Below, in pieces: positions 1 to 7,911 of a stretch of DNA of 64,000 nt (its first letter is position 1; each line of letters starts with the position of its first letter). The stretch is from the NCBI RefSeq assembly GCF_002979415.1, contig NZ_PCOT01000016.1, positions 27,079 to 91,078 of the forward strand. Reading direction: 5' to 3'. Below the pieces are notes generated by a model. It was not told the origin of the DNA, ran no database searches, and worked only from the letters and a program-made list of their open reading frames with translations. This stretch comes from Microbacterium sp. MYb72. Lineage in GTDB: Bacteria; Actinomycetota; Actinomycetes; Actinomycetales; Microbacteriaceae. The position numbers were made by a program, and so were the translations under genes.

Positions 1-94
1 AGCGCTGCGCCAGGTCACCCGCTGGGGCATCGAGAGGAGGTTCGGCAAGGGTGACCGCGCCGACGCGACGCATGCGGAGGTGGCCCGTGTCTGA
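1..94 (+). CDS. 3' end of an unidentified upstream gene (partial)
   Basis: The frame starting at base 2 is open to a TGA at 92-94 and reads ALRQVTRWGIERRFGKGD followed by a short polar tail, a plausible charged C-terminus. It overlaps the next gene's GTG start by 8 bp, as expected for a coupled operon. The fragment is too short to identify; a glycosyltransferase or other envelope enzyme would fit a GtrA neighbour, but that is only inference. Confidence 0.45.
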   Translation, partial: ALRQVTRWGIERRFGKGDRADATHAEVARV

Positions 95-578
95 ACTCCG
101 TCGGCCACGTCTCGGGGGACTGGCCGAGCAGATCGTGAAGTTCGCTGCCGTCGGCGGAGTCGGACTGATCGTCGACGTCGCCGTGTTCAACCTGCTCCTG
201 CTGCATCCGTTACCGGTCGCGGCCTGGCCGATGGTCGCGAAGGTCGTGTCCACGGCCCTCGCGATCGTCGTGAACTGGGTCGGCAACAGGCTCTGGACCT
301 TCCGGGATCGCCGCAGAGCGGATGCCGCGCGCGAAGCGGTCGAGTTCTTGATCGCCAGCCTCATCGGAAGCGGGGTCTCGCTGCTGTGCCTCGGTGTGTC
401 GCACTACCTCCTGAACCTCACGACGACCGTCGATGACAACGTGTCTGCGAACGTGATCGGACTGCTCGCCGGCTCGGCCGTCCGCTTCGCGGCCTATCGT
501 TGGTGGGTCTTCGCGGAGCGCGGGGATCAGACCCGGGAGGCGGTGAAGGTCACGACGACGGTCGCGCCGACTCCCTGA
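87..578 (+). CDS. GtrA family membrane protein
   Basis: A 163-residue integral membrane protein of the GtrA family, small four-helix proteins thought to help move lipid-linked sugars across the membrane. Hydrophobic segments lie near residues 14-36, 45-65, 88-108 and 122-140. The signature FAAVGGVGLIVDVAVF is in helix 1 and NRLWTFRDRR follows helix 2. I place the start at GTG 87 because GGAGG (76-80) sits 6 nt upstream; a GTG at 51 in the same frame would add 12 residues. The 3' end overlaps the convergent histidine kinase gene by 52 bp. The sugar substrate cannot be inferred. Confidence 0.85.
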   Translation: MSELRRPRLGGLAEQIVKFAAVGGVGLIVDVAVFNLLLLHPLPVAAWPMVAKVVSTALAIVVNWVGNRLWTFRDRRRADAAREAVEFLIASLIGSGVSLLCLGVSHYLLNLTTTVDDNVSANVIGLLAGSAVRFAAYRWWVFAERGDQTREAVKVTTTVAPTP

Positions 579-1885
579 CGGTTCTCGACGCGAGCACCCC
601 CTCCCGCCTTCTGGGCGAGTCGGGCGACGATCGCGAGGCCCAGGCCGCTTCCGGGGTAGGTCGGTGCGCTACCGCGAACGAACCGCTCGAAAGCGCGCTG
701 TGCGACCTCGGGGTCGAATCCTCCCGCGTCATCGCCCACGGAGAGCTCGATCGCGGCGGGAGACTGCGTGAGGGTGACGGTGACGCTCACCGGGCCGTCC
801 GCCGCGCCGATCGAGTTGTCGACGAGGTTCTCCACGATCCTCCCGAAGTCGTCTGCAGAGATCGGGACGACGGCGGACTCCGCATCGACCACGACGTGGA
901 AGTCGAGATCGAGCTCATGCCCAGGGCCGAGCTCCGAGGAGCGCAGACGCAGTCGGTCGATGCTGTCGGTCAGGGTCGAGGAGAGTTGCGACACGGTGGC
1001 CGAACCGGTGCCGTCGATGGAGTCGATCCGTGACAGCTGCAGAAGCGCATCGGCGGTTCTCGTCAGACGAGTGAGAGTCGCGCGGGCGTCGTCGAGGACG
1101 GCGGCGTCGGCATCGGCATCGAACCCGTCGACGAGCTGGAGCTGCGCCTGCAGGACGGCGAGCGGGTTGCGGAGCTCATGGCTCGCGTCGGACACCATCT
1201 GGCGCTCCCGGTCGCTGGCCGCACGCATGCGTTCGAGGAGGTCGTTCAGAGTGCGGGCGAGATCGGCGAGCTCGTCGCGCGATGCTCCGACAGGAAGCAG
1301 CTCGCCGCGACGCGACACGGCGAGGGACTCCGCACTGCGCCGCATCCTCTCCACCGGGCGGAGCGCGGCGCCCGTGACGAACCACGAGCCGAGAGCGAAC
1401 ACGAGCGCTCCGACGAGCAGGATGCCGGTCAGCAGGAGGATGACCTCGGAGAGCACGTCGTCGGCGATGTCCGCGTCCCGCGTCGCGAGCACGTACCAGG
1501 TGCCGCCTGCCGTCTCCACGGGGTCTACGTAGACGTAGAAGCCCTCCTGTGGCGTGCTGACGCTGTGCAGGCGGGGACCGTCGGCGATGAACTCGGCGAC
1601 GCGGTCCGCGACGCCCTCGGGGAGCGTGTTCATCCGCTCGACGCCGTCCGGGGCGACGATCGCAACGTGCTGGTTCGCACCGGGCTTTTCGAAACGCGCA
1701 TCCGGATTGTCCTGGATCACCCCGCGGTAGACCTCGGTGATGCCGTGGAGCACCGCCTTCTCCTTCTGCTCGACGATGCCCGTCAACTGCGCGAACACGA
1801 TGGCCGAGGCGATGGCGAGCACGAGCACCGCGGCGACGGTCGAGCCGATCGTGACCCTGGCGCGCAGGGAGAGACGGCGTCTCAT
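527..1885 (-). CDS. Two-component sensor histidine kinase
   Basis: A 452-residue membrane sensor kinase that should phosphorylate the response regulator encoded just upstream. Two transmembrane helices (about 13-34 and 147-171) flank an extracytoplasmic sensor region of about 110 residues. A HAMP linker (about 172-224) leads to the HisKA dimerisation helix with phospho-acceptor H236 in SDASHELRNPLAVLQ. The HATPase domain follows, with an N box (NLVDNSIGAA), DDAGGF and GSGLGLAI. Its start overlaps the regulator stop by 4 bp (ATGA), so the two are translationally coupled. The signal sensed is unknown. Confidence 0.93.
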   Translation of the reverse strand: MRRRLSLRARVTIGSTVAAVLVLAIASAIVFAQLTGIVEQKEKAVLHGITEVYRGVIQDNPDARFEKPGANQHVAIVAPDGVERMNTLPEGVADRVAEFIADGPRLHSVSTPQEGFYVYVDPVETAGGTWYVLATRDADIADDVLSEVILLLTGILLVGALVFALGSWFVTGAALRPVERMRRSAESLAVSRRGELLPVGASRDELADLARTLNDLLERMRAASDRERQMVSDASHELRNPLAVLQAQLQLVDGFDADADAAVLDDARATLTRLTRTADALLQLSRIDSIDGTGSATVSQLSSTLTDSIDRLRLRSSELGPGHELDLDFHVVVDAESAVVPISADDFGRIVENLVDNSIGAADGPVSVTVTLTQSPAAIELSVGDDAGGFDPEVAQRAFERFVRGSAPTYPGSGLGLAIVARLAQKAGGGARVENRQGVGATVVVTFTASRV

Positions 1886-2562
1886 CGATCGTCCTCTGCG
1901 AGCAGACGGAAACCGACTCCGCGCTCGGTCACGATCTGCGCACCGGACCCCGCGGCTTCCAGCTTCCGGCGCACGTAGCCCACGTACTGATCGACCACGT
2001 TCGATTGGAAGTGCTCTGAGCCCCAGACCTCCGCGAGCAGCTCCGATCGAGCCACCGTCGACCCGAGCCGCTGGACCAGCGTCTTCAGCAGGTCGAACTC
2101 GCGCCTGCTCAGGAGCACCTCCTCGCCACCCACGGCGACCGTCCCCCGGTCGACGGCGAGCGTGAGATCGCCGGCCGTGAGGCGGAGCCGGAGGGAAGCG
2201 TCGCGGCGGGTCAGCACGCGGAGTCTCGCGAACAGCTCGGCGAAGTCGAACGGCTTGATCAGGTAGTCGTCGGCGCCGGAATCGAGGCCGTGCACGCGGT
2301 CGTCGATCGCGTTGCGCGCCGTCAGCATGAGGACCTTGATCTGCTCGTCATGCTGCTTCAGACGTCGGCACAACTCGAATCCGGTCATTCCCGGCATATT
2401 CACGTCGACGATCGCGAGATCGAAGCTCCGGGTCGAGGCGGCAGAGAGGGCGGCGATGCCGTCGGCAGCCGTCTCCGTCTCGTACCCTTCACGCTGGAGA
2501 TGCCGTGCCACGAGGCCGGCCAGCAGCGGTTCGTCATCGACGACGAGCACCCGGGTAGACAC
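1882..2562 (-). CDS. OmpR/PhoB-type response regulator
   Basis: A 226-residue DNA-binding regulator. The receiver domain (1-115) has the acidic pocket VVDDE, phospho-acceptor D53 (LAIVDVNMPGMTG), T81 and K103 (LIKPF). The C-terminal winged helix (about 130-222) is of the OmpR type, ending in YVGYVRRKLEAAGSGAQI and TERGVGFRL. It is the first gene of a regulator-kinase operon. GTG 2562 lies 6 nt downstream of TAGACT (2574-2569), suggesting a leaderless mRNA. Target genes are unknown. Confidence 0.94.
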   Translation of the reverse strand: MSTRVLVVDDEPLLAGLVARHLQREGYETETAADGIAALSAASTRSFDLAIVDVNMPGMTGFELCRRLKQHDEQIKVLMLTARNAIDDRVHGLDSGADDYLIKPFDFAELFARLRVLTRRDASLRLRLTAGDLTLAVDRGTVAVGGEEVLLSRREFDLLKTLVQRLGSTVARSELLAEVWGSEHFQSNVVDQYVGYVRRKLEAAGSGAQIVTERGVGFRLLAEDDR

Positions 2563-2568
2563 AGCGCG

Positions 2569-2574
2569 AGTCTA
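2569..2574 (-). promoter_or_regulatory. Leaderless -10 for response regulator
   Basis: TAGACT on the minus strand ends 6 nt before the GTG at 2562. A TANNNT hexamer at this distance places the transcription start at the start codon, and no Shine-Dalgarno sequence is visible. Confidence 0.6.
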
Positions 2575-2585
2575 TGTCAGCGACC

Positions 2586-3218
2586 TCAGTGCAACAGCAC
2601 CAGAAGCGCAGCGACCGCGATGAAGAGCACGCCGAAGACGGTGTTGAGAACGCGCTGACCTCTCGCGGACCGCGTGAGCCGCCGGAACGGACGGGCCGCC
2701 GCGGCGAAGAAGCCCCACATGACGACGACGTCGACGGCGATCGACGTCGTGATAATCGTCAGGTACTGGGGGAGCTGGGGCTGGTCGAGACGGACGAACT
2801 GCGGGATGAAGGCGAGGAAGAAGACGATGGCCTTCGGGTTCAGCAGATTGACCCATAGTCCGCGACGGATCATCGACCAGCGACCTTCGCGGGGGACCTC
2901 GGCGAGCGCGTCCTCATCCTCGGAGGCGATCGTCGGCTTCGTCAGGATGAGCCGGATGCCGAGATACACGAGGTAGGCGGCGCCCGCGTAGCGGATGACG
3001 TTGAAGAGGGTCTCCGAGCGGGAGACGATGAGGCCGACGCCCGCTGCGACGATCACCACATGGATGATGAGGGCGATCTGCTGCCCGATGATGCCCCAGA
3101 TCGATCGCCGCCAGCCCTGACTGAGCGAGTTCGACATCGTGTTGATGGCACCGGCGCCGGGGGTGAAGCTGATCACGATGCACGCGGTGAGCAGCGAGAC
3201 CCAGAGCGCGACAGACAC
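2586..3218 (-). CDS. LysE/RhtB family amino-acid exporter
   Basis: A 210-residue polytopic protein of the LysE/RhtB translocator family, which exports amino acids or related metabolites by proton exchange. The family signature FTPGAGAINTMSNSLSQGWR follows helix 1, and about six hydrophobic segments are visible, at about 4-26, 39-60, 68-92, 118-140, 147-170 and 187-208. It is expressed from its own leaderless-type promoter (TAGAAT, 3230-3225, 6 nt before GTG 3218). Nothing adjacent indicates the substrate. Confidence 0.9.
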   Translation of the reverse strand: MSVALWVSLLTACIVISFTPGAGAINTMSNSLSQGWRRSIWGIIGQQIALIIHVVIVAAGVGLIVSRSETLFNVIRYAGAAYLVYLGIRLILTKPTIASEDEDALAEVPREGRWSMIRRGLWVNLLNPKAIVFFLAFIPQFVRLDQPQLPQYLTIITTSIAVDVVVMWGFFAAAARPFRRLTRSARGQRVLNTVFGVLFIAVAALLVLLH

Positions 3219-3224
3219 GTCGTC

Positions 3225-3230
3225 ATTCTA
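3225..3230 (-). promoter_or_regulatory. Leaderless -10 for LysE exporter
   Basis: TAGAAT on the minus strand, 6 nt upstream of GTG 3218; no ribosome-binding site is visible. Confidence 0.6.
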
Positions 3231-3255
3231 GGGCTCGCAGCCCACCGCGTTCCGC

Positions 3256-5406
3256 TCACCGCGACGGCTGCAGGTCTATGCGCCGGAGGAGTTGGGCGTT
3301 CAGAGCGACCACGATGGTCGAGAGCGACATCAGCACCGCGCCCACCGACATCGGCAGGACGAATCCCACCGGGGCGAGGACGCCCGCGGCCAAGGGTACC
3401 GAGATCAGGTTGTATCCGGCGGCCCACCACAGGTTCTGCGTCATCTTGCGGTAGCTCGCCGCGGACAGGTCGATGACGGACTTCACGGCGCGCGGGTCGC
3501 TGCCCGCCAGGATCACGCCCGCCGAGGCGATGGCGACGTCGGTGCCTGCGCCGATGGCCAGACCGACGTCGGCCTGGGTGAGTGCGGGAGCATCGTTCAC
3601 GCCGTCGCCGACCATCGCCACGCGTCGCCCTTCCTGCTGCAGTGCCCGAACGATCTTCGCCTTGTCCTCCGGACGGACGCCCGCATAGACCCGGCCGATG
3701 CCGAGCTCGGCCGCGACGTGGTCGGCGACCGCCTGTGCATCGCCCGTGATCATCACGACCTGCACACCGCGAGCATGCAGATCGCCCACGGCCTGGTGGG
3801 ACTCGGGGCGGACCTCGTCGGCGAGACGCAGCGCGCCGACGACCCGGTGGTCGACGAGGACGTGGAGGATGATCGCTCCTTCCGTACGCCAGTCGTCGGC
3901 GACCGGAAGCTCGGACAGGCCGTGCTCCTCCAGCAGGTGGGGACCGCCCACCTGGACCACTCGTCCGTCGACTCTGGCGCTCACGCCGATCGCGGGAGAC
4001 GAGGAGAAGTCGGTGGATGCGGGTACATCCAGCTCGCGATCCTCAGCGGCACGGACCAGGGCCTTGGCGAGGGGATGCTCCGAGTCGCGCTCGGCGGCCG
4101 CGGCGAGAGCCAGCACCTCCTCGGAGGACAGGCCGCCAGACGGCACGACCGCGGTCACGGCGGGAGTGCCCTTCGTGAGGGTTCCGGTCTTGTCGAACAG
4201 GACCGTGTCGATCGTGCGCATCGTCTCGAGTGCCAGCCGGTCCTTCACGAGGACCCCCGCCTTCGCTGCCCGCTCCGTGGCGATCGACACCACGAGGGGG
4301 ATGGCGAGTCCCAGAGCGTGGGGGCAGGCGATCACGAGGACGGTGATGGTTCGCACGACGGCCTCGTCGGGCATGCCGAACGCCGTCCAGACCACAGCGG
4401 TGATCAGCGCGGCTCCGAGCGCGAACCAGAACAGCCAGGCCGCGGCGCGATCGGCGATGCGCTGCGCACGCGACGACGACGCCTGGGCATCGGCGACGAG
4501 CCTGCGGATGCCGGCGAGGGCGGTGTCATCGCCCACGGCGTCGATTCGCACCCGCAGCCCGGAGTCGGTCGCGACGGTGCCCGCCACGACACGGTCGCCC
4601 GTCTCACGGCGCACGGGCTTGGACTCTCCCGTGATCATCGACTCATCGATGCTGGCCGAACCCTGCACGATGATTCCGTCGGCCGGGAGGCGTCCGCCAG
4701 GACGGACGACCACGATGTCGTCGAGGCGCAGGTCTGCGGGGGAGACCTTCACGATGCGGTCGCCGTCGGCACGCTCCGCTTCGTCGGGGAGGAGAGCCGC
4801 GAGCGAGTCGAGCGCCGACGTCGTCTGAGCGAGAGACCGCATCTCGAGCCAGTGGCCGAGCAGCATGATGACGATAAGGAGGGCGAGCTCCCACCAGAAT
4901 TCGAGTTCGTGGTGCAGGAGGCCGAGGCTCGCGCCCCAGGACGCGAGGAAGGCGACGCTGATCGCGAGCGCGATGAGCAGCATCATGCCGGGCTTCCGCG
5001 CCTTCAGCTCGGAGACTGCGCCGGTGAGGAAGGGGGCGCCACCCCATACGAACATCACCGTGCCGAGGAGCGGGGCGATCCAGCGTGCCCAGCCGTCGAT
5101 CTCGTAGCCGAGGATCATCGCGAACATCGGGGAGGTCGCGACGACCGGCGCCGCGACGACGAGCATCACCCAGAACAGGCGCCGGAAGCGCTCCGTGTGA
5201 CCGGCGTGGGAGTCGTGGCCTCCGTGAGCGTGCTGGTCGCCGTGAGCTTGTTGGGCGGGGTGAGCCTGCTGGTCGGCGTGCGGGTGCTGGTCGTCGTCGG
5301 GCTTGTGGCTCTGCTCGTGGCGATGCGTGGGGGAACCGTGATCTCCCGAGGACTGCGGAGTCGAGTGATGCGTATGTCCCTGCGCGACATGCTCGTGACT
5401 GTTCAT
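3256..5406 (-). CDS. CopB-type copper-translocating P-type ATPase
   Basis: A 716-residue P1B heavy-metal ATPase. The N-terminal 70 residues hold 18 histidines and no CxxC metal-binding domain. The transmembrane metal site is CPH (VIACPHALGLAIP), the CopB class, rather than CPC. The actuator TGES, the phosphorylation motif DKTGTLTKG, the HP motif (SEHPLAKAL) and the hinge GDGVNDAPAL are all present, so it should be active. CopB pumps export copper or silver. I choose ATG 5406 because a CsoR-like operator covers 5423-5439 and overlaps the alternative ATG at 5424, which would add six residues. It is probably de-repressed by copper through CsoR, which is not encoded in this window. Confidence 0.9.
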   Translation of the reverse strand: MNSHEHVAQGHTHHSTPQSSGDHGSPTHRHEQSHKPDDDQHPHADQQAHPAQQAHGDQHAHGGHDSHAGHTERFRRLFWVMLVVAAPVVATSPMFAMILGYEIDGWARWIAPLLGTVMFVWGGAPFLTGAVSELKARKPGMMLLIALAISVAFLASWGASLGLLHHELEFWWELALLIVIMLLGHWLEMRSLAQTTSALDSLAALLPDEAERADGDRIVKVSPADLRLDDIVVVRPGGRLPADGIIVQGSASIDESMITGESKPVRRETGDRVVAGTVATDSGLRVRIDAVGDDTALAGIRRLVADAQASSSRAQRIADRAAAWLFWFALGAALITAVVWTAFGMPDEAVVRTITVLVIACPHALGLAIPLVVSIATERAAKAGVLVKDRLALETMRTIDTVLFDKTGTLTKGTPAVTAVVPSGGLSSEEVLALAAAAERDSEHPLAKALVRAAEDRELDVPASTDFSSSPAIGVSARVDGRVVQVGGPHLLEEHGLSELPVADDWRTEGAIILHVLVDHRVVGALRLADEVRPESHQAVGDLHARGVQVVMITGDAQAVADHVAAELGIGRVYAGVRPEDKAKIVRALQQEGRRVAMVGDGVNDAPALTQADVGLAIGAGTDVAIASAGVILAGSDPRAVKSVIDLSAASYRKMTQNLWWAAGYNLISVPLAAGVLAPVGFVLPMSVGAVLMSLSTIVVALNAQLLRRIDLQPSR

Positions 5407-5422
5407 GCTTACTTCAACCGGC

Positions 5423-5439
5423 ATACCCCAGGTGGGTAT
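5423..5439 (-). promoter_or_regulatory. CsoR-like copper operator
   Basis: ATACCCCAGGTGGGTAT is a perfect 6-5-6 inverted repeat (ATACCC/GGGTAT) with GC-rich centre. It resembles operators bound by the copper-sensing repressor CsoR in actinobacteria and Bacillus. It lies 16 bp upstream of the chosen copper ATPase start and 32 bp upstream of the divergent arr gene. Confidence 0.65.
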
Positions 5440-5459
5440 TCCGGAACAGGGGGAATCGG

Positions 5460-5465
5460 TAGGCT
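5460..5465 (+). promoter_or_regulatory. Leaderless -10 for arr
   Basis: TAGGCT ends 6 nt before ATG 5472, so transcription probably begins at the start codon. Confidence 0.6.
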
Positions 5466-5471
5466 GACCCG

Positions 5472-5888
5472 ATGAGCGAGAACCTGGACGACGGTCCCTT
5501 CTTCCATGGCACGACCGCGGATCTGCGGGTCGGAGACCTGCTCATCGCAGGCTTCCGGTCGAACTATCGACCGGAGATCGTGATGAACCACATCTACTTC
5601 ACAGCCCTGCGCGACGGAGCAGGACTGGCCTCAGAGATCGCGGGGGAACTGGGCGACGGCAGGCCGCGGGTGTACGAGGTCGAGCCGACGGGGGAGTTCG
5701 AGAACGACCCGAACGTCACCGACAAGAAGTTCCCGGGCAACCCGACGCGCTCTTTCCGCAGCACGTCTCCGTTGCGTGTCGTGCGTGAGGTGACCGAGTG
5801 GACGCGACTGACCCCGGATGCGCTGCAGATGTGGCGCGAGCGTCTGGCGGCCATCCGCGCCGACGACCAAGCCGAGATCATCAACTGA
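5472..5888 (+). CDS. arr: Rifampin ADP-ribosyltransferase
   Basis: A 138-residue Arr enzyme, which inactivates rifamycins by ADP-ribosylating the 23-hydroxyl with NAD+. It is recognised by FFHGTTADLRVGDLL near the N-terminus, FRSNYRPEIVMNHIYFTA, YEVEPTGEFENDPNVTDKK and FPGNPTRSFRS. Length is normal for the family and the protein is intact. It is a single gene on a leaderless-type promoter, followed by a strong terminator (5913-5945). Base composition matches its surroundings, so it is probably an intrinsic chromosomal gene, as in mycobacteria, rather than a cassette. Confidence 0.95.
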   Translation: MSENLDDGPFFHGTTADLRVGDLLIAGFRSNYRPEIVMNHIYFTALRDGAGLASEIAGELGDGRPRVYEVEPTGEFENDPNVTDKKFPGNPTRSFRSTSPLRVVREVTEWTRLTPDALQMWRERLAAIRADDQAEIIN

Positions 5889-5912
5889 GCGTCGAACAGG
5901 GAGCGGGAATGA

Positions 5913-5945
5913 CGAAGGCCCCGGCTCAATGAACCGGGGCCTTCG
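5913..5945. terminator. Bidirectional hairpin terminator
   Basis: CGAAGGCCCCGG pairs perfectly with CCGGGGCCTTCG (12 bp stem, 9-nt loop). It lies between the convergent arr gene and tRNA-His. A T-tract is lacking, as is usual in high-GC actinobacteria. Confidence 0.8.
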
Positions 5946-5949
5946 CGCG

Positions 5950-6026
5950 TGGGGTGAGTAACGGGACTCGAACCCGCGACATCCGGCACCACAAGCCAGC
6001 GCTCTACCAGCTGAGCTATACCCACC
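5950..6026 (-). tRNA. tRNA-His (GTG)
   Basis: On the minus strand the acceptor GTGGGTA pairs with TACTCAC, followed by C73. The D arm is GCTC/GAGC, the anticodon loop is centred on GTG, and the T loop is TTCGAGT. G-1 is encoded at 6026 opposite C73, the identity element for HisRS. CCA is encoded at 5952-5950, the only one of the four tRNAs here with it. A TACACT -10 lies at 6061-6056. Confidence 0.93.
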
Positions 6027-6061
6027 ATGTGCCCGCCGAAGCAGGCAACCACTCGAGTGTA

Positions 6062-6688
6062 TTACATGTTGGGAGCGAACTTTGACACGACGTCGCTCGC
6101 GATGTCGCGAGCTTCGTCGCTGGTGGGGCCTGGTTCGTCGATGAACACCGCTTCGCGGTAGTACTGGAGCTCGCGGATCGACTCGAGGATGTCGGCCAGA
6201 GCCCGGTGCCCGCCGTCCTTGGACGGAGCGTGGAAGAACACCCGCGGGTACCAACGGCGGGAGAGCTCTTTGATGCTCGAGACGTCGACGTTGCGGTAGT
6301 GCAGCCACTGGTCGATCTGCGGCATGTACTTCGCGAGGAACATCCGGTCGGTGCCGATGGTGTTGCCGGCGAGCGGCGCCTTCCGCTCCTGCGGGACGAA
6401 CCGGCGGATGTACGCGAGCGTCTGTGCCTCGGCCTCGGCGAGGGGAACGCCCAGAGGGATCTCGTTGATCAGACCTGAGGTCTCATGCATCTTCGTGACG
6501 AAATCGTTCATGTTCGCCAGTGCTGCCTCGCTCGGCTGGATCACGATCTGGAAGCCGGGGTCCACCGGCTGAAGCTCGAAATCCGTGATGACGACGGCGA
6601 TCTCGACGAGTTCGTCCACCGAGAGATCGAGTCCCGTCATCTCGCAATCGATCCAGACGAGTCGGTCGTTCTCGGAAGCAGATACCAT
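6062..6688 (-). CDS. orn: Oligoribonuclease
   Basis: A 208-residue DEDDh exonuclease that degrades 2-5 nt RNAs (including pGpG) to mononucleotides at the end of mRNA decay. The DEDD motifs are visible: D14 and E16 in WIDCEMTGLD, the second Asp in NTIGTDRMFLAKYMP, and the final H and D in GGHRALADILESI. The C-terminus extends about 20 residues past the family core. ATG 6688 lies 6 nt after TAGGAT (6700-6695). The gene reads toward tRNA-His and may be co-transcribed with it. Confidence 0.95.
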   Translation of the reverse strand: MVSASENDRLVWIDCEMTGLDLSVDELVEIAVVITDFELQPVDPGFQIVIQPSEAALANMNDFVTKMHETSGLINEIPLGVPLAEAEAQTLAYIRRFVPQERKAPLAGNTIGTDRMFLAKYMPQIDQWLHYRNVDVSSIKELSRRWYPRVFFHAPSKDGGHRALADILESIRELQYYREAVFIDEPGPTSDEARDIASDVVSKFAPNM

Positions 6689-6694
6689 GACGTC

Positions 6695-6700
6695 ATCCTA
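6695..6700 (-). promoter_or_regulatory. Leaderless -10 for orn
   Basis: TAGGAT on the minus strand, exactly 6 nt upstream of ATG 6688; no Shine-Dalgarno sequence is seen. Confidence 0.6.
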
Positions 6701-6732
6701 TCGACGGCACCGACATCGCCCGTCCGGCGCGG

Positions 6733-6738
6733 TACGGT
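6733..6738 (+). promoter_or_regulatory. -10 for tRNA-Arg
   Basis: TACGGT fits TANNNT and ends 10 nt before the mature tRNA 5' end at 6749. Confidence 0.5.
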
Positions 6739-6748
6739 AGGTGCATAC

Positions 6749-6821
6749 GCCTCCGTAGCTCAGGGGATAGAGCAGGAGCCTTCTAATCTCTTGGTCGCAG
6801 GTTCGAATCCTGCCGGGGGCG
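6749..6821 (+). tRNA. tRNA-Arg (TCT)
   Basis: Acceptor GCCTCCG pairs with CGGGGGC, discriminator G73. D arm is GCTC/GAGC, anticodon loop CTTCTAA (anticodon TCT, reading AGA/AGG), T arm GCAGG-TTCGAAT-CCTGC. The anticodon stem GGAGC/TCTCT contains a C31-T39 mismatch and a G27-T43 wobble. No CCA is encoded. Confidence 0.9.
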
Positions 6822-6830
6822 CAACGATCC

Positions 6831-7100
6831 TCATCCGTTCCGGAGAGCGGCGACCGCATCGTCGGCACGCCAGAAGTCGCCGACGAGTCGGAACGACCCG
6901 GTCGCGAGGTGCAGCCGCTCGGCGCGATAGCGCATACCGAGAGGGTCGGGCATGACCCTCAGGTGGCCGAGCACGCGCCCCGCGCGATCCTGCACGCGCC
7001 ACAGATGCGCGGAGGCTCGCACGAGATGCTCCCTGGGGGACGCGAGTGCAGGGGTGGCGAACGGCACCTCGGGCAATGATGTGATCAGGCTGTGCGACAT
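6831..7100 (-). CDS. Small hypothetical protein
   Basis: An 89-residue protein I do not recognise. ATG 7100 (MSHSLITSLPEVPF) is preceded by a good AAAGGAG ribosome-binding site, which favours it over an upstream in-frame ATG. The C-terminal half (HLWRVQDRAGRVLGHLRVM to FRLVGDFWRADDAVAALR) looks like a small mixed alpha/beta domain with no membrane segment. It lies tail-to-tail with tRNA-Arg and divergent from the SSB gene. Confidence 0.65.
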   Translation of the reverse strand: MSHSLITSLPEVPFATPALASPREHLVRASAHLWRVQDRAGRVLGHLRVMPDPLGMRYRAERLHLATGSFRLVGDFWRADDAVAALRNG

Positions 7101-7317
7101 CGTCGACTCCTTTCTGAATCGAACATATGACCGACCTCGGACATTCGGTCCGGCGGCACCGGTCTGTGCGGCCCGCGCACGAGTCGAGTTCTCCTGCACA
7201 TGAATGTGCGCTGCTCGGGTTCTCCACGGTTACTGGGTTTCCGGTGTCCATCAGGGCGGAGGAGAGCGCACTCTGGAGCGATCCGGGCAATCGACCCGGC
7301 GTACAGAGGAGACGACG

Positions 7318-7845
7318 ATGACCGACACGCTGACCGTCATGGGAAAGGTCGCGACAGACCCGACTCACAGCCGGACCACGACGGGGATCCCCGTGACGAA
7401 CTTCCGCCTCGCGACGACGCACAGGAGATTCGATCAGGCGACGCAGACCTGGGTGGACGCCGGTACCAACTGGTACTCCATCGCGGCGTTCCGCCAGCTG
7501 GGCGAGCACGTCAAAGCCTCGCTGAGGACCGGGGACAGCGTGATCGTGACGGGCAGGTTGAAGATCCGCGCCTGGGAGGCCAACGGCAAGCAGGGAACGA
7601 GCGTCGACATCGATGCGGAGTCGATCGGTCACGATCTGCGGTGGGGGACCAGCGCCTTCCTCTCCGCGTCTCGGGCGGCCTCGGCCGAGCGCGCACGCGA
7701 TCTCCCCGCCGGCGCAGCAACGCGCGGCGCGCTCGCACCGCCGACGGAGTCGGCACCGGACGGCGACTCCGTCACCGATGACGAGGAGTGGGCCGCTCAG
7801 GACGGCGCTGACACGATGACTGTCGGGGCGTCGGTGCCGTTCTGA
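7318..7845 (+). CDS. Single-stranded DNA-binding protein (paralogue)
   Basis: A 175-residue OB-fold SSB. The fold covers residues 1-110, with MTDTLTVMGKVATDP, TNFRLATTHRR, TNWYSIAAFRQLGEHV and GDSVIVTGRLKIRAWE. A disordered tail of about 60 residues ends TVGASVPF, keeping the terminal P-F but not the acidic DDDIPF tip that recruits replication and repair proteins. There is no rpsF or rplI neighbour, so this is probably the accessory paralogue and not the essential ssb. ATG 7318 has GAGGAG upstream. The 217-bp gap before it holds only a degenerate LexA-like sequence. Confidence 0.85.
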   Translation: MTDTLTVMGKVATDPTHSRTTTGIPVTNFRLATTHRRFDQATQTWVDAGTNWYSIAAFRQLGEHVKASLRTGDSVIVTGRLKIRAWEANGKQGTSVDIDAESIGHDLRWGTSAFLSASRAASAERARDLPAGAATRGALAPPTESAPDGDSVTDDEEWAAQDGADTMTVGASVPF

Positions 7846-7898
7846 GCGGTGCGCGACGGATCTCTCGGCCGATGCTCAAGATCGGTGGGGTCGGCCCG

Positions 7899-7904
7899 TA
7901 GACT
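7899..7904 (+). promoter_or_regulatory. Leaderless -10 for lipoprotein gene
   Basis: TAGACT ends 7 nt before GTG 7912. This supports the start that gives a clean signal peptide over an upstream ATG at 7849. Confidence 0.55.
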
Positions 7905-7911
7905 CGGAGTC

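Noticed and set aside
3256..5888. Copper pump plus arr as a mobile resistance cassette
   Set aside because: No transposase, integrase, flanking repeat or composition change; both genes look resident.
7120..7133. LexA-like box CGAACATATGACCG upstream of the SSB paralogue
   Set aside because: Only the left half matches the actinobacterial SOS consensus and it lies about 185 bp from the gene start.
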